Shown here in pieces: positions 52,313 to 62,300 of a stretch of 64,000 nucleotides of DNA. Numbering within the stretch: the stretch's first letter is position 1; every line of letters starts with the position of its first letter. The stretch is from Bacillota bacterium (lineage in GTDB: Bacteria > Bacillota > Sulfobacillia > JAJZYS01 > JAJYTV01), in the NCBI GenBank assembly GCA_021793645.1, contig JAJYSJ010000001.1, positions 294,722 to 358,721 of the forward strand. Reading direction: 5' to 3'. The notes below the pieces were generated by a model that did no database searches, had not been told where the DNA came from, and saw nothing but the letters and a program-made list of their open reading frames with translations. The position numbers were made by a program, and so were the translations under genes.

Positions 52313-53104
52313 ATGTTGGCGGTGGTGATTCATCTACGGGCAGTCGGATACCGGCGTGGGACCGAAGCAGTGTTGAAAGACATCGACTGGACCGTAAAGC
52401 ATGGCGAGCACTGGGCCATCATCGGTGAGAACGGCGCCGGCAAGACGACCCTGCTCAACATCGTCAACGGCTACATCTGGCCGACGACAGGCACGGTAGA
52501 GGTCCTCGGCGGGCGCTACGGCGAGATCGACATCCGCGAACAGCGCAAGCGCATCGGCTGGGTCAGCTCGTCGCTCGGACAACACGTCACCTCGGTCCGT
52601 CCGGACGAGACAGCGCTAGAGGTCGTGGTAAGCGGCCGGTACGCCGTGATCGGACTCTGGAACACCCCGAAAGAAGAGGATGTAACGGCCGCGCGCGAGA
52701 TCCTCACAGCGTTCGGCGGCGAAAGGATCGCCGAACGGCCTTTCCGCACACTCTCCCAGGGCGAGCAGCAGAGCATCCTACTCGCCCGGACGTGGATGGC
52801 GCGAGCCGAACTCCTGATCCTTGACGAACCGTGCACGGGTCTCGATCTCAGGGCGCGCGAGCAGGTGCTCTCCGCCATTCAGCTCCTCGGCAAGCGCGAG
52901 GGTGGGCCGACTCTGGTCTACGTGACGCACCACGTCGAGGAGATCTTGCCGATCGTTACCCACGCTCTCCTGATCAAGGAAGGACGGATACTTGCCGCGG
53001 GTGCGAAGGGCGAGGTGCTGACAAGCAGCCGCCTCACCGAGGCGTTCGAGATCGGCGTCGATGTGCGCTGGCAGGCGGGCCGTCCCTGGGTTGCGGTTGT
53101 ATAA
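52313..53104 (+). CDS. Stand-alone ABC transporter ATPase
   Basis: 263 residues. Walker A GENGAGKTT (38-46), Q-loop region WVSSSLGQHV, signature LSQGEQQ, Walker B ELLILDEPCTGLD, and H-loop YVTHHVEE. The single-domain ATPase resembles YlmA/ModF-type proteins. No permease or binding-protein gene is next to it, so the partner lies elsewhere. The chosen ATG has GCAGGGAG upstream; a GTG three codons later is possible. Confidence 0.85.
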   Translation: MLAVVIHLRAVGYRRGTEAVLKDIDWTVKHGEHWAIIGENGAGKTTLLNIVNGYIWPTTGTVEVLGGRYGEIDIREQRKRIGWVSSSLGQHVTSVRPDETALEVVVSGRYAVIGLWNTPKEEDVTAAREILTAFGGERIAERPFRTLSQGEQQSILLARTWMARAELLILDEPCTGLDLRAREQVLSAIQLLGKREGGPTLVYVTHHVEEILPIVTHALLIKEGRILAAGAKGEVLTSSRLTEAFEIGVDVRWQAGRPWVAVV

Positions 53105-53541
53105 TCCGTCTTCGCTTCCCTCACACCGACGACCCCAGCCTCAAACTGTGGCTCGCATCGACGATGACGCCGGCCGGCGTGTTGCACCACGCTAGTTCCT
53201 CCCCACGGTGCCAAAGGCTCAGACGCGACTAGTGGCCCCGGAACTCCGCGAGCGGCCGTACCGCGATTCCCGCTACAGGCCGCGCGCAGGCGCGGCCCCC
53301 GGCGTATCCCCGTGGATGCAGATGGATCCACCCACTCGCCCGTGAGCGCCCGCACGCCACCTTCCTGGACCATAGTGGAAGGCCGTTTCGAGAAGGCGAG
53401 AGGTCCCGCTGCCTAGGCTGCCGATGAGCGGCCATACACCGAAACCGGCACCGGCGAGCAAACTCGCCAGTGCCGGTGCGGACCTGAATACGCGCCGTTT
53501 GTCTACTGTCAGTTGTCTCAGTACGGTTCCCGCGCCACGGG
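53105..53541. other. 437-bp stretch without a recognised gene, holding a terminator-like hairpin
   Basis: Open frames on the minus strand here have no ribosome sites and look like noise. At 53444-53477 a 15-bp stem with one mismatch (ACCGGCAC...GTGCCGGT) and loop CAAA occurs. Read on the minus strand it is followed by TTT, so it probably ends the gene at 53542-53793. Confidence 0.5.
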
Positions 53542-53793
53542 CTACCGCATGCTGCCGCGGGAGATCTCCTCGACGATCTGGTTGACGAACACCACATCGC
53601 CCGGCTCGGCCGGCTTGTGCATGAACTGGCGCCGTACCTTCTCGTCGATGGCATACTCCAGGCGGGAGCGGTGCCACGCCCGAACCCATCCTTCCGCCAG
53701 CCGTTGCCACACACCTGTGCGCCGCGACCCGCGCGGGACCACGTACGGCGTCTGCGAAAGGGCTCTAGAGGTAGTCTCGTTCTTGATCATCAC
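53542..53793 (-). CDS. Small basic hypothetical protein
   Basis: 83 residues from ATG behind GAGGAAGTA. Basic N-terminal half (PRGSRRTGVWQRLAEG, WHRSRLEYAIDEKVRRQF) and a C-terminal strand PGDVVFVNQIVEEI. Not recognised. Single-gene unit followed by a hairpin. Confidence 0.5.
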   Translation of the reverse strand: MMIKNETTSRALSQTPYVVPRGSRRTGVWQRLAEGWVRAWHRSRLEYAIDEKVRRQFMHKPAEPGDVVFVNQIVEEISRGSMR

Positions 53794-54045
53794 TACTTCC
53801 TCCTAGTCGCCCGAAATGGACTGTCAAGATCGGTGATCAGGGCTGCATTCCCTGCACCTCTACGATAGGAGTCGGATCCATATATGTCTAATACCTGATT
53901 GTACCCAACGCCATAGCCGCTACCTATGGCAGGCTCGCGCAGACGCCCTAGACGCGTCCTCTCGAGCCCCCCTGACGGCTCCGCAGGAGGCGGCCCAAGC
54001 CGACCGACAGGTCGCGCTGTCCGCGTACGCAAGGGAGGTAGGAAC

Positions 54046-54978
54046 ATGGAGCTTCGGCAGCTCGACATGTTTGTGGCAGCGGCGGATCGGAACAGCATCA
54101 CGGATGCGGCGCAGGCGCTGCTGGTGGCGCAGCCTTCCGTCAGCACCCAGATCAGGGCGCTCGAGAAGGAACTCGGCTATCCCCTGTTCGACCGGCTACC
54201 GCGCGGCGTGCGGCTGACGGACGTCGGGCGGGCGGTCTTGCCGCACGCGCGTCAGATCTTGCGTCATGTGGGGGAGATCCGCGAAGCGATCGACGAGCTG
54301 GCGGGACTGCAGCGGGGACAACTGGTGCTCGGAACCATGCCCTCGATCACCGCGCACCTCATCCCCACCGTGATCAAGACCTTCCGCCAGGCGTTCCCCA
54401 ACGTGGACCTGCGCGTCGTGGAGTCACGCGCCAGTTCCATCGTCGATGGCGTCATCGCGCACCGTTTCGACCTTGGTGTGGTCACAAACGCGCAGCCCCA
54501 TCCGCAGATCGAGATCGCCCCCCTGCTCGCGGAGGAGATCTTCGCGATCCTGCCCGTCGATGACTCCCTCGCCGGCCGCGACGAGATCGACCTCGCGGAA
54601 CTGGCGGACCGGTCCTTCATCGTGCTGGAGCCCGGCTTCAGCCTGCGAAGCGTCCTCCTCGAGGCCTGTAGACAGGCAGGATTCTCGCCCCGGATCGCCC
54701 AGGAGATGTCGAGCATCCAGGCGATCAAGGGACTCGTCGAGATTGGGATGGGGGTAAGCCTCGCCCCGCGCATGGCAGTCGTGCAGGAGGAGCGGCTTGG
54801 CCTTCTGCGGGCGCTGCACCTCAGGTCGCGCCCGTACCGGCAGCTGCAGATCATCACGAGCAAGGGCTCGTACCTCCCCCGCTCCGCACAGGCCTTCATC
54901 CGCATCTGCCAGGAAGAGGCCACGCGGTCCGAGCAGGGCCCATCGATGCGCATCGACCCCGCGCCCGAACGGGGGTAG
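54046..54978 (+). CDS. LysR-family transcription regulator
   Basis: 310 residues from ATG behind AAGGGAGGTA. Winged HTH at about 1-60 (ITDAAQALLVAQPSVSTQIR), then an effector-binding domain with LVLGTMPSITAHLIP and GMGVSLAPRMAV. It most resembles CynR/CbbR-like LTTRs. It converges with the TDT-type transporter gene; typical LTTR targets are divergent, and none is clear here. Confidence 0.88.
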   Translation: MELRQLDMFVAAADRNSITDAAQALLVAQPSVSTQIRALEKELGYPLFDRLPRGVRLTDVGRAVLPHARQILRHVGEIREAIDELAGLQRGQLVLGTMPSITAHLIPTVIKTFRQAFPNVDLRVVESRASSIVDGVIAHRFDLGVVTNAQPHPQIEIAPLLAEEIFAILPVDDSLAGRDEIDLAELADRSFIVLEPGFSLRSVLLEACRQAGFSPRIAQEMSSIQAIKGLVEIGMGVSLAPRMAVVQEERLGLLRALHLRSRPYRQLQIITSKGSYLPRSAQAFIRICQEEATRSEQGPSMRIDPAPERG

Positions 54979-55138
54979 CCTCGACTCGCACGCGTCCACA
55001 TCATAGGGCGGCGTCCGCTTCAGCCGTCCGTCTCCTCTCCGCACGCGAGGGGCGGCGAGGCCCTGGCTTGCGCACCCCTTCGGCCCGCGTCAGCGCATGC
55101 CTGCGGAGTCTGCCCTGCCATCAGGCCGGTCTCGGATC

Positions 55139-56203
55139 CTATCCGATGCCGCTCGGTCTTCCTCCCAGCGCCTTGCGCCGCCAGGCGGCTGTGATCATGC
55201 CCAGGAAGACGATCACCCACGCCGCGTACGCGAACCACACCTCACCCCACGCGATTTGGGGCAGCCACGGGAGCCCGGCCGTCTTGCCGAAGAGATCGGT
55301 TGCCGTTCCGTACATGCCCAGCGGGAAGACCATGCTCCAAAGCGCTGGTTCGTAGGCGAGAGGTTGACCGGCGGCACCGTAGCGCCACACGCCAAAGAGG
55401 ACCACGGCAGGGATCCAAAAGCTCCCGAAGGCCCAGAGCATGAAGGATATCCCCAACACCACCGGCTGCAAGGCTGCCAGCTCCGCGGGCAAGGGCACAG
55501 CAAGTAGACGGGCGCCGGCGAGCACGGAGATCGCCGTGGCCCCCATGTTGATCCAGTACGGCGGCGTAAGTTCCGCCGCCGACATTCCGGACAGCAGCAG
55601 GCGCCCTGTGATGATCGTGATCAGGACAAGGTACAGGATCGTGCCGATCGCCCAGTACGTTGCGGCAAGGAATGCGAGCAGCGCAGCCTGCGAGCCGCCG
55701 GTGGAGGCGAACACGGACGCGACCGTCGACACAGACTGCGTTGCGACGACCCAGATCAGCCACGATCCATTGACGCTCGGTCCCAGGCGGTGGTCAGAGG
55801 AACCCAGCATCAGACCGAGCGGAATCGTGTACGTCAGTGCCAGCCAGGCAATCGCCCCGATGCCACCCAGCAGGACGGCGATGCGCAGATCCCCGGCCGT
55901 AACGTAGCGTACCGCGAGTACATTGGATGCCGCGACGAACGTGAAAAAGCCGAACGCCTTGCCCGGATTGATCGCATCCTCGCGGGTCTCTTGAGGAAAC
56001 GCAATCAGGCGCCAGACGTACAGCACGATGAGGACGCCGTAGCCGACCGTTGCCAGCAGGAGCAACAGAAGCGAAAAGAACTGCAGCTGGAACAGGTCCG
56101 CGGCAGTGGACACGATACCGGTCGCCATCACGAACGCAAAGTAGCCGGGATAAAGGTTCGTCAGCGCCATTTGGGCGTGCGGCCGCGAACCTGCAGGTTG
56201 CAT
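55139..56203 (-). CDS. TDT-family transporter (TehA/SLAC1/Mae1-like)
   Basis: 354 residues with about ten membrane helices. GYFAFVMATGIVS near the N-terminus, PPYWINMGATAISVLAG and ALWSMVFPLGMYG are hallmarks of the tellurite-resistance/dicarboxylate transporter family, in which these helices line an anion pore. Possible substrates are C4-dicarboxylates, nitrate/nitrite or other small anions; next to narGHJI an anion channel for nitrate or nitrite would make sense (inference). Confidence 0.82.
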   Translation of the reverse strand: MQPAGSRPHAQMALTNLYPGYFAFVMATGIVSTAADLFQLQFFSLLLLLLATVGYGVLIVLYVWRLIAFPQETREDAINPGKAFGFFTFVAASNVLAVRYVTAGDLRIAVLLGGIGAIAWLALTYTIPLGLMLGSSDHRLGPSVNGSWLIWVVATQSVSTVASVFASTGGSQAALLAFLAATYWAIGTILYLVLITIITGRLLLSGMSAAELTPPYWINMGATAISVLAGARLLAVPLPAELAALQPVVLGISFMLWAFGSFWIPAVVLFGVWRYGAAGQPLAYEPALWSMVFPLGMYGTATDLFGKTAGLPWLPQIAWGEVWFAYAAWVIVFLGMITAAWRRKALGGRPSGIG

Positions 56204-56238
56204 GGAGCATACTCCTTCGCATGCCGGTAAGCTCTCGG

Positions 56239-56514
56239 CTACTTCTTGGGCTCAAAGGCCTCGGAAAGGATACGAAACGCGGGGATCTCCGAGGAGATCT
56301 CGCTGCGCAACGCCTGCAGATCGGGTGCGTTCGCGGCCACCAGGACCAGCCGGTTGGTCTGCTCGATGTCCTGCAGGGCCATGATCTTCTCTTCCACGTC
56401 GGCGGGCACGCCCCCAAAGCGCATCAGAAGGACTGTGCGAAGATCTTCGCGATCCGCCTGAAGAAGCTGGAGCTTGCGCTCGTCGAGCGCGCCGTCGTCT
56501 CTTGCGTCTGCCAT
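56239..56514 (-). CDS. Small protein downstream of narI (DUF4351-like helical tail)
   Basis: 91 residues, acidic and helical. LMRFGGVPADVEEKIMAL followed by a second helix recalls the short C-terminal domain of DUF4351 proteins. Its function is unknown. 45 bp after narI on the same strand, so it may be the last gene of the nar operon. Confidence 0.5.
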   Translation of the reverse strand: MADARDDGALDERKLQLLQADREDLRTVLLMRFGGVPADVEEKIMALQDIEQTNRLVLVAANAPDLQALRSEISSEIPAFRILSEAFEPKK

Positions 56515-56559
56515 GCGTTGACCCCCCTGAAATGAAGAATGTGCCTGCGTCCACGCCGC

Positions 56560-57273
56560 TCAGTCGCTTCCGTCTCTTCCCGCATCACCGACAGGCGAGA
56601 CGACGCCCCTCCTTCTGTACTGCATCGGCGCGCGTCGGAGATACGCGAGCGGCAGACTCCAGATGTGCACAAGCCGTGTAAAGGGAGAGATCGCGAAGAG
56701 GCCAAAAGCGGTCAGGATATGGATCTTCAGTACGAGCGGCACACCGGCCATGAGTCCGGCGTCCGGATGCAGCAGGAGGACACCGCGGATCCACGGGCCG
56801 ACCGTTGTGCGGTACTCGTAGGGCAGGTGCGTGACGTTGTATCCGAGCGTCATCAAAAGCCCCATGGCCACCGTGGCAATCAGAAAGCCAAGCGCTGCCC
56901 AATCGGCTGGCGCCGTGTTCCGCATGACACGCCGTACTCCCAGCCGCCGCAGCAGAAGAATTCCTAATCCCGCAAGGGTCATGAGACCCGTCAGGCCGCC
57001 CATCGCCATGGCGCCAAGATGGTAGAGATGCTCTGAGATGCCGAGTGCCTGGTAGACGGATATGGGAATGAGCAGCCCCGCGACGTGGCCGAAAAAGACG
57101 AAGATGATCCCCCAGTGGAAGAGCAGGCTCCCGACGCGGAGGAGCCGCTTCTCCAGAAGTTCGCTCGACTTCGACGTCCAGCCGATCTGGTCGTAGTTGT
57201 AGCGCGCGAGCGTTCCCACCACCAGCAAGGTGAGGCTGAGGTAGGGATAGACGACGAAGAGGAACTCGTTCAT
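56560..57273 (-). CDS. narI: Respiratory nitrate reductase, gamma subunit (cytochrome b)
   Basis: 237 residues from ATG behind GGAAGGTGATGGC. Five membrane helices; the heme-ligand histidines are in SLLFHWGI, FGHVAGLL, LKIHILTAF and TRLVHIWSLP. It accepts electrons from menaquinol outside and passes them to NarH inside. Last subunit gene in the order G-H-J-I. Confidence 0.92.
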   Translation of the reverse strand: MNEFLFVVYPYLSLTLLVVGTLARYNYDQIGWTSKSSELLEKRLLRVGSLLFHWGIIFVFFGHVAGLLIPISVYQALGISEHLYHLGAMAMGGLTGLMTLAGLGILLLRRLGVRRVMRNTAPADWAALGFLIATVAMGLLMTLGYNVTHLPYEYRTTVGPWIRGVLLLHPDAGLMAGVPLVLKIHILTAFGLFAISPFTRLVHIWSLPLAYLRRAPMQYRRRGVVSPVGDAGRDGSD

Positions 57274-57293
57274 GCCATCACCTTCCAAGTTCA

Positions 57294-57869
57294 CTAGAGG
57301 TAGCGGACCGGATACGGAAGCGTACGGTCCTCTTCGTCGCCTCTTGGCGCCTCTGGCTCATCACCTTCCGCCACGGCCGGCAGCGCCACTAGAATCGCCT
57401 GGAGCAGCGGCAGGTACAGGGCCTGCGGGTCCATGCGCCCGGCGATCCCTCGCAGCGCACGCGCGACGCGCAGTGAAAGGCCGCGATCTTCGCACTCCGG
57501 AGGCCGCTCGGCGAGGAACTCGAGCATTAGGGGCAGGTAGTCGGGCAGCTCTTCTTCGGGGCACTCGAAACCGCCGCGTCGCAGCTCCTCCTTCAGCGAG
57601 AGCAGCTCCTGCGCGCGATCCCGTCCATCCCCGAGTTCCTGAAAGGTGAGGTAGAGCGACAGCTCCTCTCGGAAGTCGAAGGTCTCGACGTAGCGCGCCT
57701 CCGCTTCCGTCGGCGGGAGTGCCTGGGCAGCCGCAAGGAACTGGCGCAGCGGTTCCCGCCCGGAAAGATCCGGGAGATTCGGCAGCGCCTCCGCCACCGC
57801 GCGCAGACGCGCTGGATCCGGATAGCCCAGAAGAAGCGCTCCGATTTTCAGCGCCGTCCGCTCGTTCAT
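57294..57869 (-). CDS. narJ: Nitrate reductase molybdenum-cofactor assembly chaperone
   Basis: 191 residues, all-helical TorD/NarJ family. EARYVETFDFREELSLYLTF and the ELPDYLPLMLEFLAERPPE segment are the typical motifs. It is a cytoplasmic chaperone that inserts the Mo-bisMGD cofactor into NarG and is not part of the final enzyme. Overlaps narH by 4 bp. Confidence 0.93.
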   Translation of the reverse strand: MNERTALKIGALLLGYPDPARLRAVAEALPNLPDLSGREPLRQFLAAAQALPPTEAEARYVETFDFREELSLYLTFQELGDGRDRAQELLSLKEELRRGGFECPEEELPDYLPLMLEFLAERPPECEDRGLSLRVARALRGIAGRMDPQALYLPLLQAILVALPAVAEGDEPEAPRGDEEDRTLPYPVRYL

Positions 57870-59386
57870 CTCCCGTGCTCCTCTCCAACCTGCCGGATCT
57901 CGATCGTCCGGCGTCCCTTCGTGAAGGCCCCCTCCGGAGGCAGCACGTCGTCGAGGCTGCAGCCGCCCTGCAGCGCTTGCAGGTCCGCCTCTCCCTCGCG
58001 GCGCGCCGTCGGGATGACGAAGCGCTCATCGTACTTCGCGATGCCCAGAAGCCGCATCATGTCCTCGACCTTCTCTGCGGTAAGCCCCGCCGCCTGAAGA
58101 AGCTGCGGGTCCTCGGGCATGCCGAGGTTCCGGCTGCGCAGGAATGCCCGCATCGTCGCAAGCTTCTGCAGCACTGTCCGGATGACGCTGACGTCACCGG
58201 CCGCAAGGAGATTCGCGAGGTACTCCATGGGAATGCGCATGTGCTCGATCGCGGGCAGAATTTCCGCGGCCGTCGTAGCTGGCCCGGCTTCCTCCACGTG
58301 AGTCATGATCGGACTGAGCGGCGGCACGTACCAGACCATCGGAAGCGTGCGGTACTCCGGGTGCAGCGGGAGCGCAATCCCCCACTCGACGGCCATCTTG
58401 TAGACGGGCGACTTCTGCGCCGCATCGATCCAAGCATCCGTGATGCCCGCCGCATGTGCCGCCCTGATCACCTCGGGATCATGCGGATCGAGAAAGACGG
58501 AGAGCTGCGAGCGCAATAGGTCCTTCTCGTCAGGCACGGACGCGGCTTCCTTCACGCGGTCCGCATCGTAGAAGACGACGCCCAGATACCTGATGCGCCC
58601 GACGCAAGTCTCCGAGCATACGGTCGGAAGTCCGGCCTCGATGCGTGGGTAGCAGAAGGTGCACTTTTCCGCCTTGTGGGTCTGCCAGTTGAAGTAGACC
58701 TTCTTGTACGGGCAGGCGCTGACGCAGAAGCGCCAGCCGCGGCAGGCGTCCTGGTCGACGAGCACGATGCCGTCTTCCTCGCGCTTATACATCGCGCCGG
58801 ATGGGCAGGCAGCGACGCAGGAAGGGTTCAGGCAGTGCTCGCAGATGCGGGGAAGGTAGAACATGAATGCCTGCTCGTACTCGAAAGCCACATGCTCTGC
58901 GAGGCCCTTCAGATTGGGGTCTCCCAGTGCGTGCTCCGGAGCGCCCGCCAAGTCGTCCTCCCAGTTCGGCCCCCACTGCGGCGCGTCCATCGGCTCGCCG
59001 GAGAGCAACGATCTCGGCCGGGCGACCGGCTGGTGCTTGCGCGAAGGGCTGTCGATCAGCTTGTCGTAGTCGTAGGTCCAGGGCTCGTAGTAGTCGTCGA
59101 TCTCAGGAAGGTCCGGGTTATGGAAGATGCGCACGAGCTTCTCCATCGGGCCGCCCGCGCGCAGCGTGAGCTTCCCCCCGCGAAGTACCCAGCCTCCTCG
59201 GTACCGCTCCTGGTCTTCCCACTGCTTCGGATACCCGACGCCGGGCTTCGTCTCCACATTGTTGAACCACATGTACTCGGCGCCGGACCTGTTCGTCCAG
59301 GTGTTCTTGCAGGTGACGCTGCAGGTGTGGCAACCGATGCACTTGTCGAGGTTCATCACCATGGCGACCTGGGCTTTAATCTTCAA
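57866..59386 (-). CDS. narH: Respiratory nitrate reductase, beta (iron-sulfur) subunit
   Basis: 506 residues from TTG (GGAGGTGG upstream, overlapping the narG end by 11 bp). Four Fe-S ligand groups: CIGCHTCSVTC, CEHCLNPSCVAACP, CRGWRFCVSACP (Trp replaces one ligand, giving the [3Fe-4S] cluster) and CTFC...CSETC. It carries electrons from NarI to NarG on the cytoplasmic side. Confidence 0.95.
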   Translation of the reverse strand: MKIKAQVAMVMNLDKCIGCHTCSVTCKNTWTNRSGAEYMWFNNVETKPGVGYPKQWEDQERYRGGWVLRGGKLTLRAGGPMEKLVRIFHNPDLPEIDDYYEPWTYDYDKLIDSPSRKHQPVARPRSLLSGEPMDAPQWGPNWEDDLAGAPEHALGDPNLKGLAEHVAFEYEQAFMFYLPRICEHCLNPSCVAACPSGAMYKREEDGIVLVDQDACRGWRFCVSACPYKKVYFNWQTHKAEKCTFCYPRIEAGLPTVCSETCVGRIRYLGVVFYDADRVKEAASVPDEKDLLRSQLSVFLDPHDPEVIRAAHAAGITDAWIDAAQKSPVYKMAVEWGIALPLHPEYRTLPMVWYVPPLSPIMTHVEEAGPATTAAEILPAIEHMRIPMEYLANLLAAGDVSVIRTVLQKLATMRAFLRSRNLGMPEDPQLLQAAGLTAEKVEDMMRLLGIAKYDERFVIPTARREGEADLQALQGGCSLDDVLPPEGAFTKGRRTIEIRQVGEEHGR

Positions 59387-62300
59387 GCCAGTCCACCTCC
59401 CCAAGACGCCGCACGACTGTCATCTCGTCGCGCTGATGGCCGGTCGGGCCGTAGTAGTTGAAGCCGTAGCTGAGCTGCGCGTAGCCGCCGATCATGTGGG
59501 TGGGCTTTGGCAGCACGCGCGTAAGGCTGTTGTGGGCGCCGCCGCGGTCCCCTGTGGCCTTCGTGGCCGGCACCGCGATCGTCCGGTCCTGCGCGTGATA
59601 CATGATCGCAACGCCCGCGGGTATGCGGTGGCTGACGACGGCGCGCGCCGCAACCGCCCCGTTGCGGTTCAGCGCCTCCACCCAGTCGTTGTCCTTGACT
59701 TCGAGCACCTCGGCGTCCTTCGGGCTGAGCCAGATCGTCGGCCCGCCGCGGAAGAGGGTGAGCATCGTCAACGTATCGCCGTAGGTCGAGTGGATTCCCC
59801 ACTTGCCATGCGGTGTCAGGTAGCGCAGCGTCAGCTGCTTGCCTTCGACGGGCATCTCCTGTCCCACGGGGAACGGCAGCTGGGCAAGCGGCGGACGGTA
59901 GAGAGGCAGTCCCTCGCCGAAGTCGAGCATCACCTCGTGGTCGACGTAGAAGTGCTGGCGACCGGTGAGCGTCCGCCAGGGGATCAGGAGCTCGACGTTC
60001 GCCGTGAACGGCGCATAGCGCCGGCCATGCGCCTCAAGGCCGCTCCAGACGGGCGCAGCGATCGCTAGGCGCGGCTGCGCCGTCAGTTCCTTGAGGGTGT
60101 AGGCGTCCTCCTCCCGGCCCTTCGCCACATCGCCGAGCGAAAGCCCGGTCGAGGGTTCGAGCGCCTTCCACGAGGCCTGCGCCCGCCGGCCGTTCGTCGC
60201 ACCCGAGAGGGCCAGGATGGCATTGGCGACCTTCTCCGCGGTGTCGAGGGACGGTCTTCCCTTGCCTGGTCCCTCGCGGCGGCTCCTCCCGATCTCCTTG
60301 CCAAGCGCTTCATAGGCTTCCCCGCTCGGGACGGCGATGCCCTTGGAGACGATCTGCTGCGCGGCGCGCGGGCCGAGGGTTGTCATCTGCTCGTAGACGT
60401 GGGGATAGTCGCGCGGGACGAAGAGCAGGCGCGGCATCGTTCGCCCAGGGACGGGCTCCACCGCTCCGCTTCGCCAGTCTCGAACCTCTCCGAACGGCTG
60501 TGCCAGCTCCTGCGGCGTGTCGTGCAGGAGCGGCGCCATCACGAGATCCTCCTGCGCCGGGAGGTGGTCTTTGGCCAGTTCGGAGAACTTCCGGGCAATC
60601 GCGAGAAAGGTGTCCCAGTCGCTTTTGGTCTCCCAGGGCGGCGATATAGCGGGGTTGAACGGGTGGACGAACGGGTGCATGTCGGTTGAGCTCAGGTCGT
60701 GCTTCTCGTACCAGGTGGCAGCCGGCAGCACGATGTCGGAGTAGAGGCCGCTTCCTGTCATGCGGAAGTCGATGTCGATCAGGAGATCCAGTTTCCCCCT
60801 GGGTGCCTCCCCATCGCAGCGCACCGTCTCGGGCCGCCGTCCCTTGGATTCATCCGAGAGGATGTGTCCGTCTGCCCCGAGGAGATGCCTTAGGAAGTAT
60901 TCGTGTCCTTTGCCGCTCGACGTAAGGAGGTTCGCTCGCCAGAGGAAGAAGACGCGCGGGAAGTTTTCCTCGAGATCCGGCGCATCAACCGAAAGCTCGA
61001 GGTCACCGGACTTCAGCCGGTTGACCACAGACTCCAGGGCCGTGGCATCGCTTTCGCCCTCGCTGCGCGCCCGCCGAGCCGTCTCGAGCGAGTTCTCGCG
61101 GAACTGGGGGTACGAGGGCAGCCAGCCCAGGCGCGCCGCAAGGGCGTTCACGTCCGCGGGGTGCATGCTGCCGAAGCGGCCGCCGCCCGGCCAGACCAGT
61201 TCCTTCGTGTCGAGATCCTCGTAGCGGTACTGGTCTGTCGCAAAGTAGAAGAAGGACGTACCGTTCTGCTGCCGCGCGGCCTCAACCCAGTCCCCGGCGA
61301 AGGCAATGGTGCTCCAACCTTCGAGCGGCCGCACCTTTTCTTGCCCGACGTAGTGCGCCCAGCCGCCCCCGTTGACTCCTTGGCATCCAGCGAGCAGGAC
61401 GAGGCCGACGATGGCGCGATACGTCACATCGCTGTGGTACCAGTGGTTGATGCCGGCGCCCATGGCGATCATGGCGCGTCCGTTCGTCTGCTCGGCGGAC
61501 TGCGCGAACTCTCGGGCAACCTGGATGGCGAGCTTCCGATCGACCCCGGTGATCGCCTCCTGCCACGCCGGCGTGTACGGGCGAGGGTCGTCGTAATCTA
61601 GGGGGTAGTCGCCGGGGAGGCCTCTACCTACGCCGACGCTCGCAAGGAGGAGGTCGAAGACAGTCGTGACGAGGACCGCCCCTCCGCCTGACGGAAGCTC
61701 CTTCACCGGGACATGACGCTGCAGTGACTCGCCGATCCCGTTCCCGAAGTAGGGGAAATCGACGGCCACGGTGCGATCCTCGGACCCAAGGAAGCTCAAG
61801 GATGGAGAGATCGGACTCTCGTCCTCTGCCTCAAGGCGCAGGTTCCAATTCCCCGATCCGTCCCAGCGGTGGCCTAGGCTGCCGTGCGGGCACACGGGGC
61901 ACCCGCGGCTTTCGTCCCAGACGACCGTCTTCCATGCTCCTCCATCACCGCCTTCGCCGAGATCCTCCGCCCGCAGGAAGCGGTCGGCGTAGTAGGAATC
62001 GCCTCTCTTCACGAGGCGGATCAGGAAGGGAAGGTCCGTGAAGCGCCTGGCGTAGTCCTGGAAATACGGCACCTCGCGGTCAACGTAGAACTCTTTCAAC
62101 AGTACGTGCATCATCGCCATCGCGAGCGCTGCGTCCGTCCCCGCCCGCGCGGGAAGCCAAAGGTCCGAGAACTTGACATACTCCGCGTAGTCCGGACTGA
62201 CAGCGGCGATGCGTGTCCCTTTGTAGCGCGCCTCGACCATGAAGTGCGCGTCGGGGGTGCGGGTCATCGGCAGGTTGGTGCCCCAGATGATCATGTACTC

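Noticed and set aside
53229..53714. Minus-strand frames around 53.2-53.7 kb
   Set aside because: They overlap the better supported 83-residue gene in other frames and continue through the terminator hairpin.
59127..60068. Plus-strand frame opposite narH/narG
   Set aside because: Antisense to two unmistakable nitrate reductase genes; composition is shadow-like.
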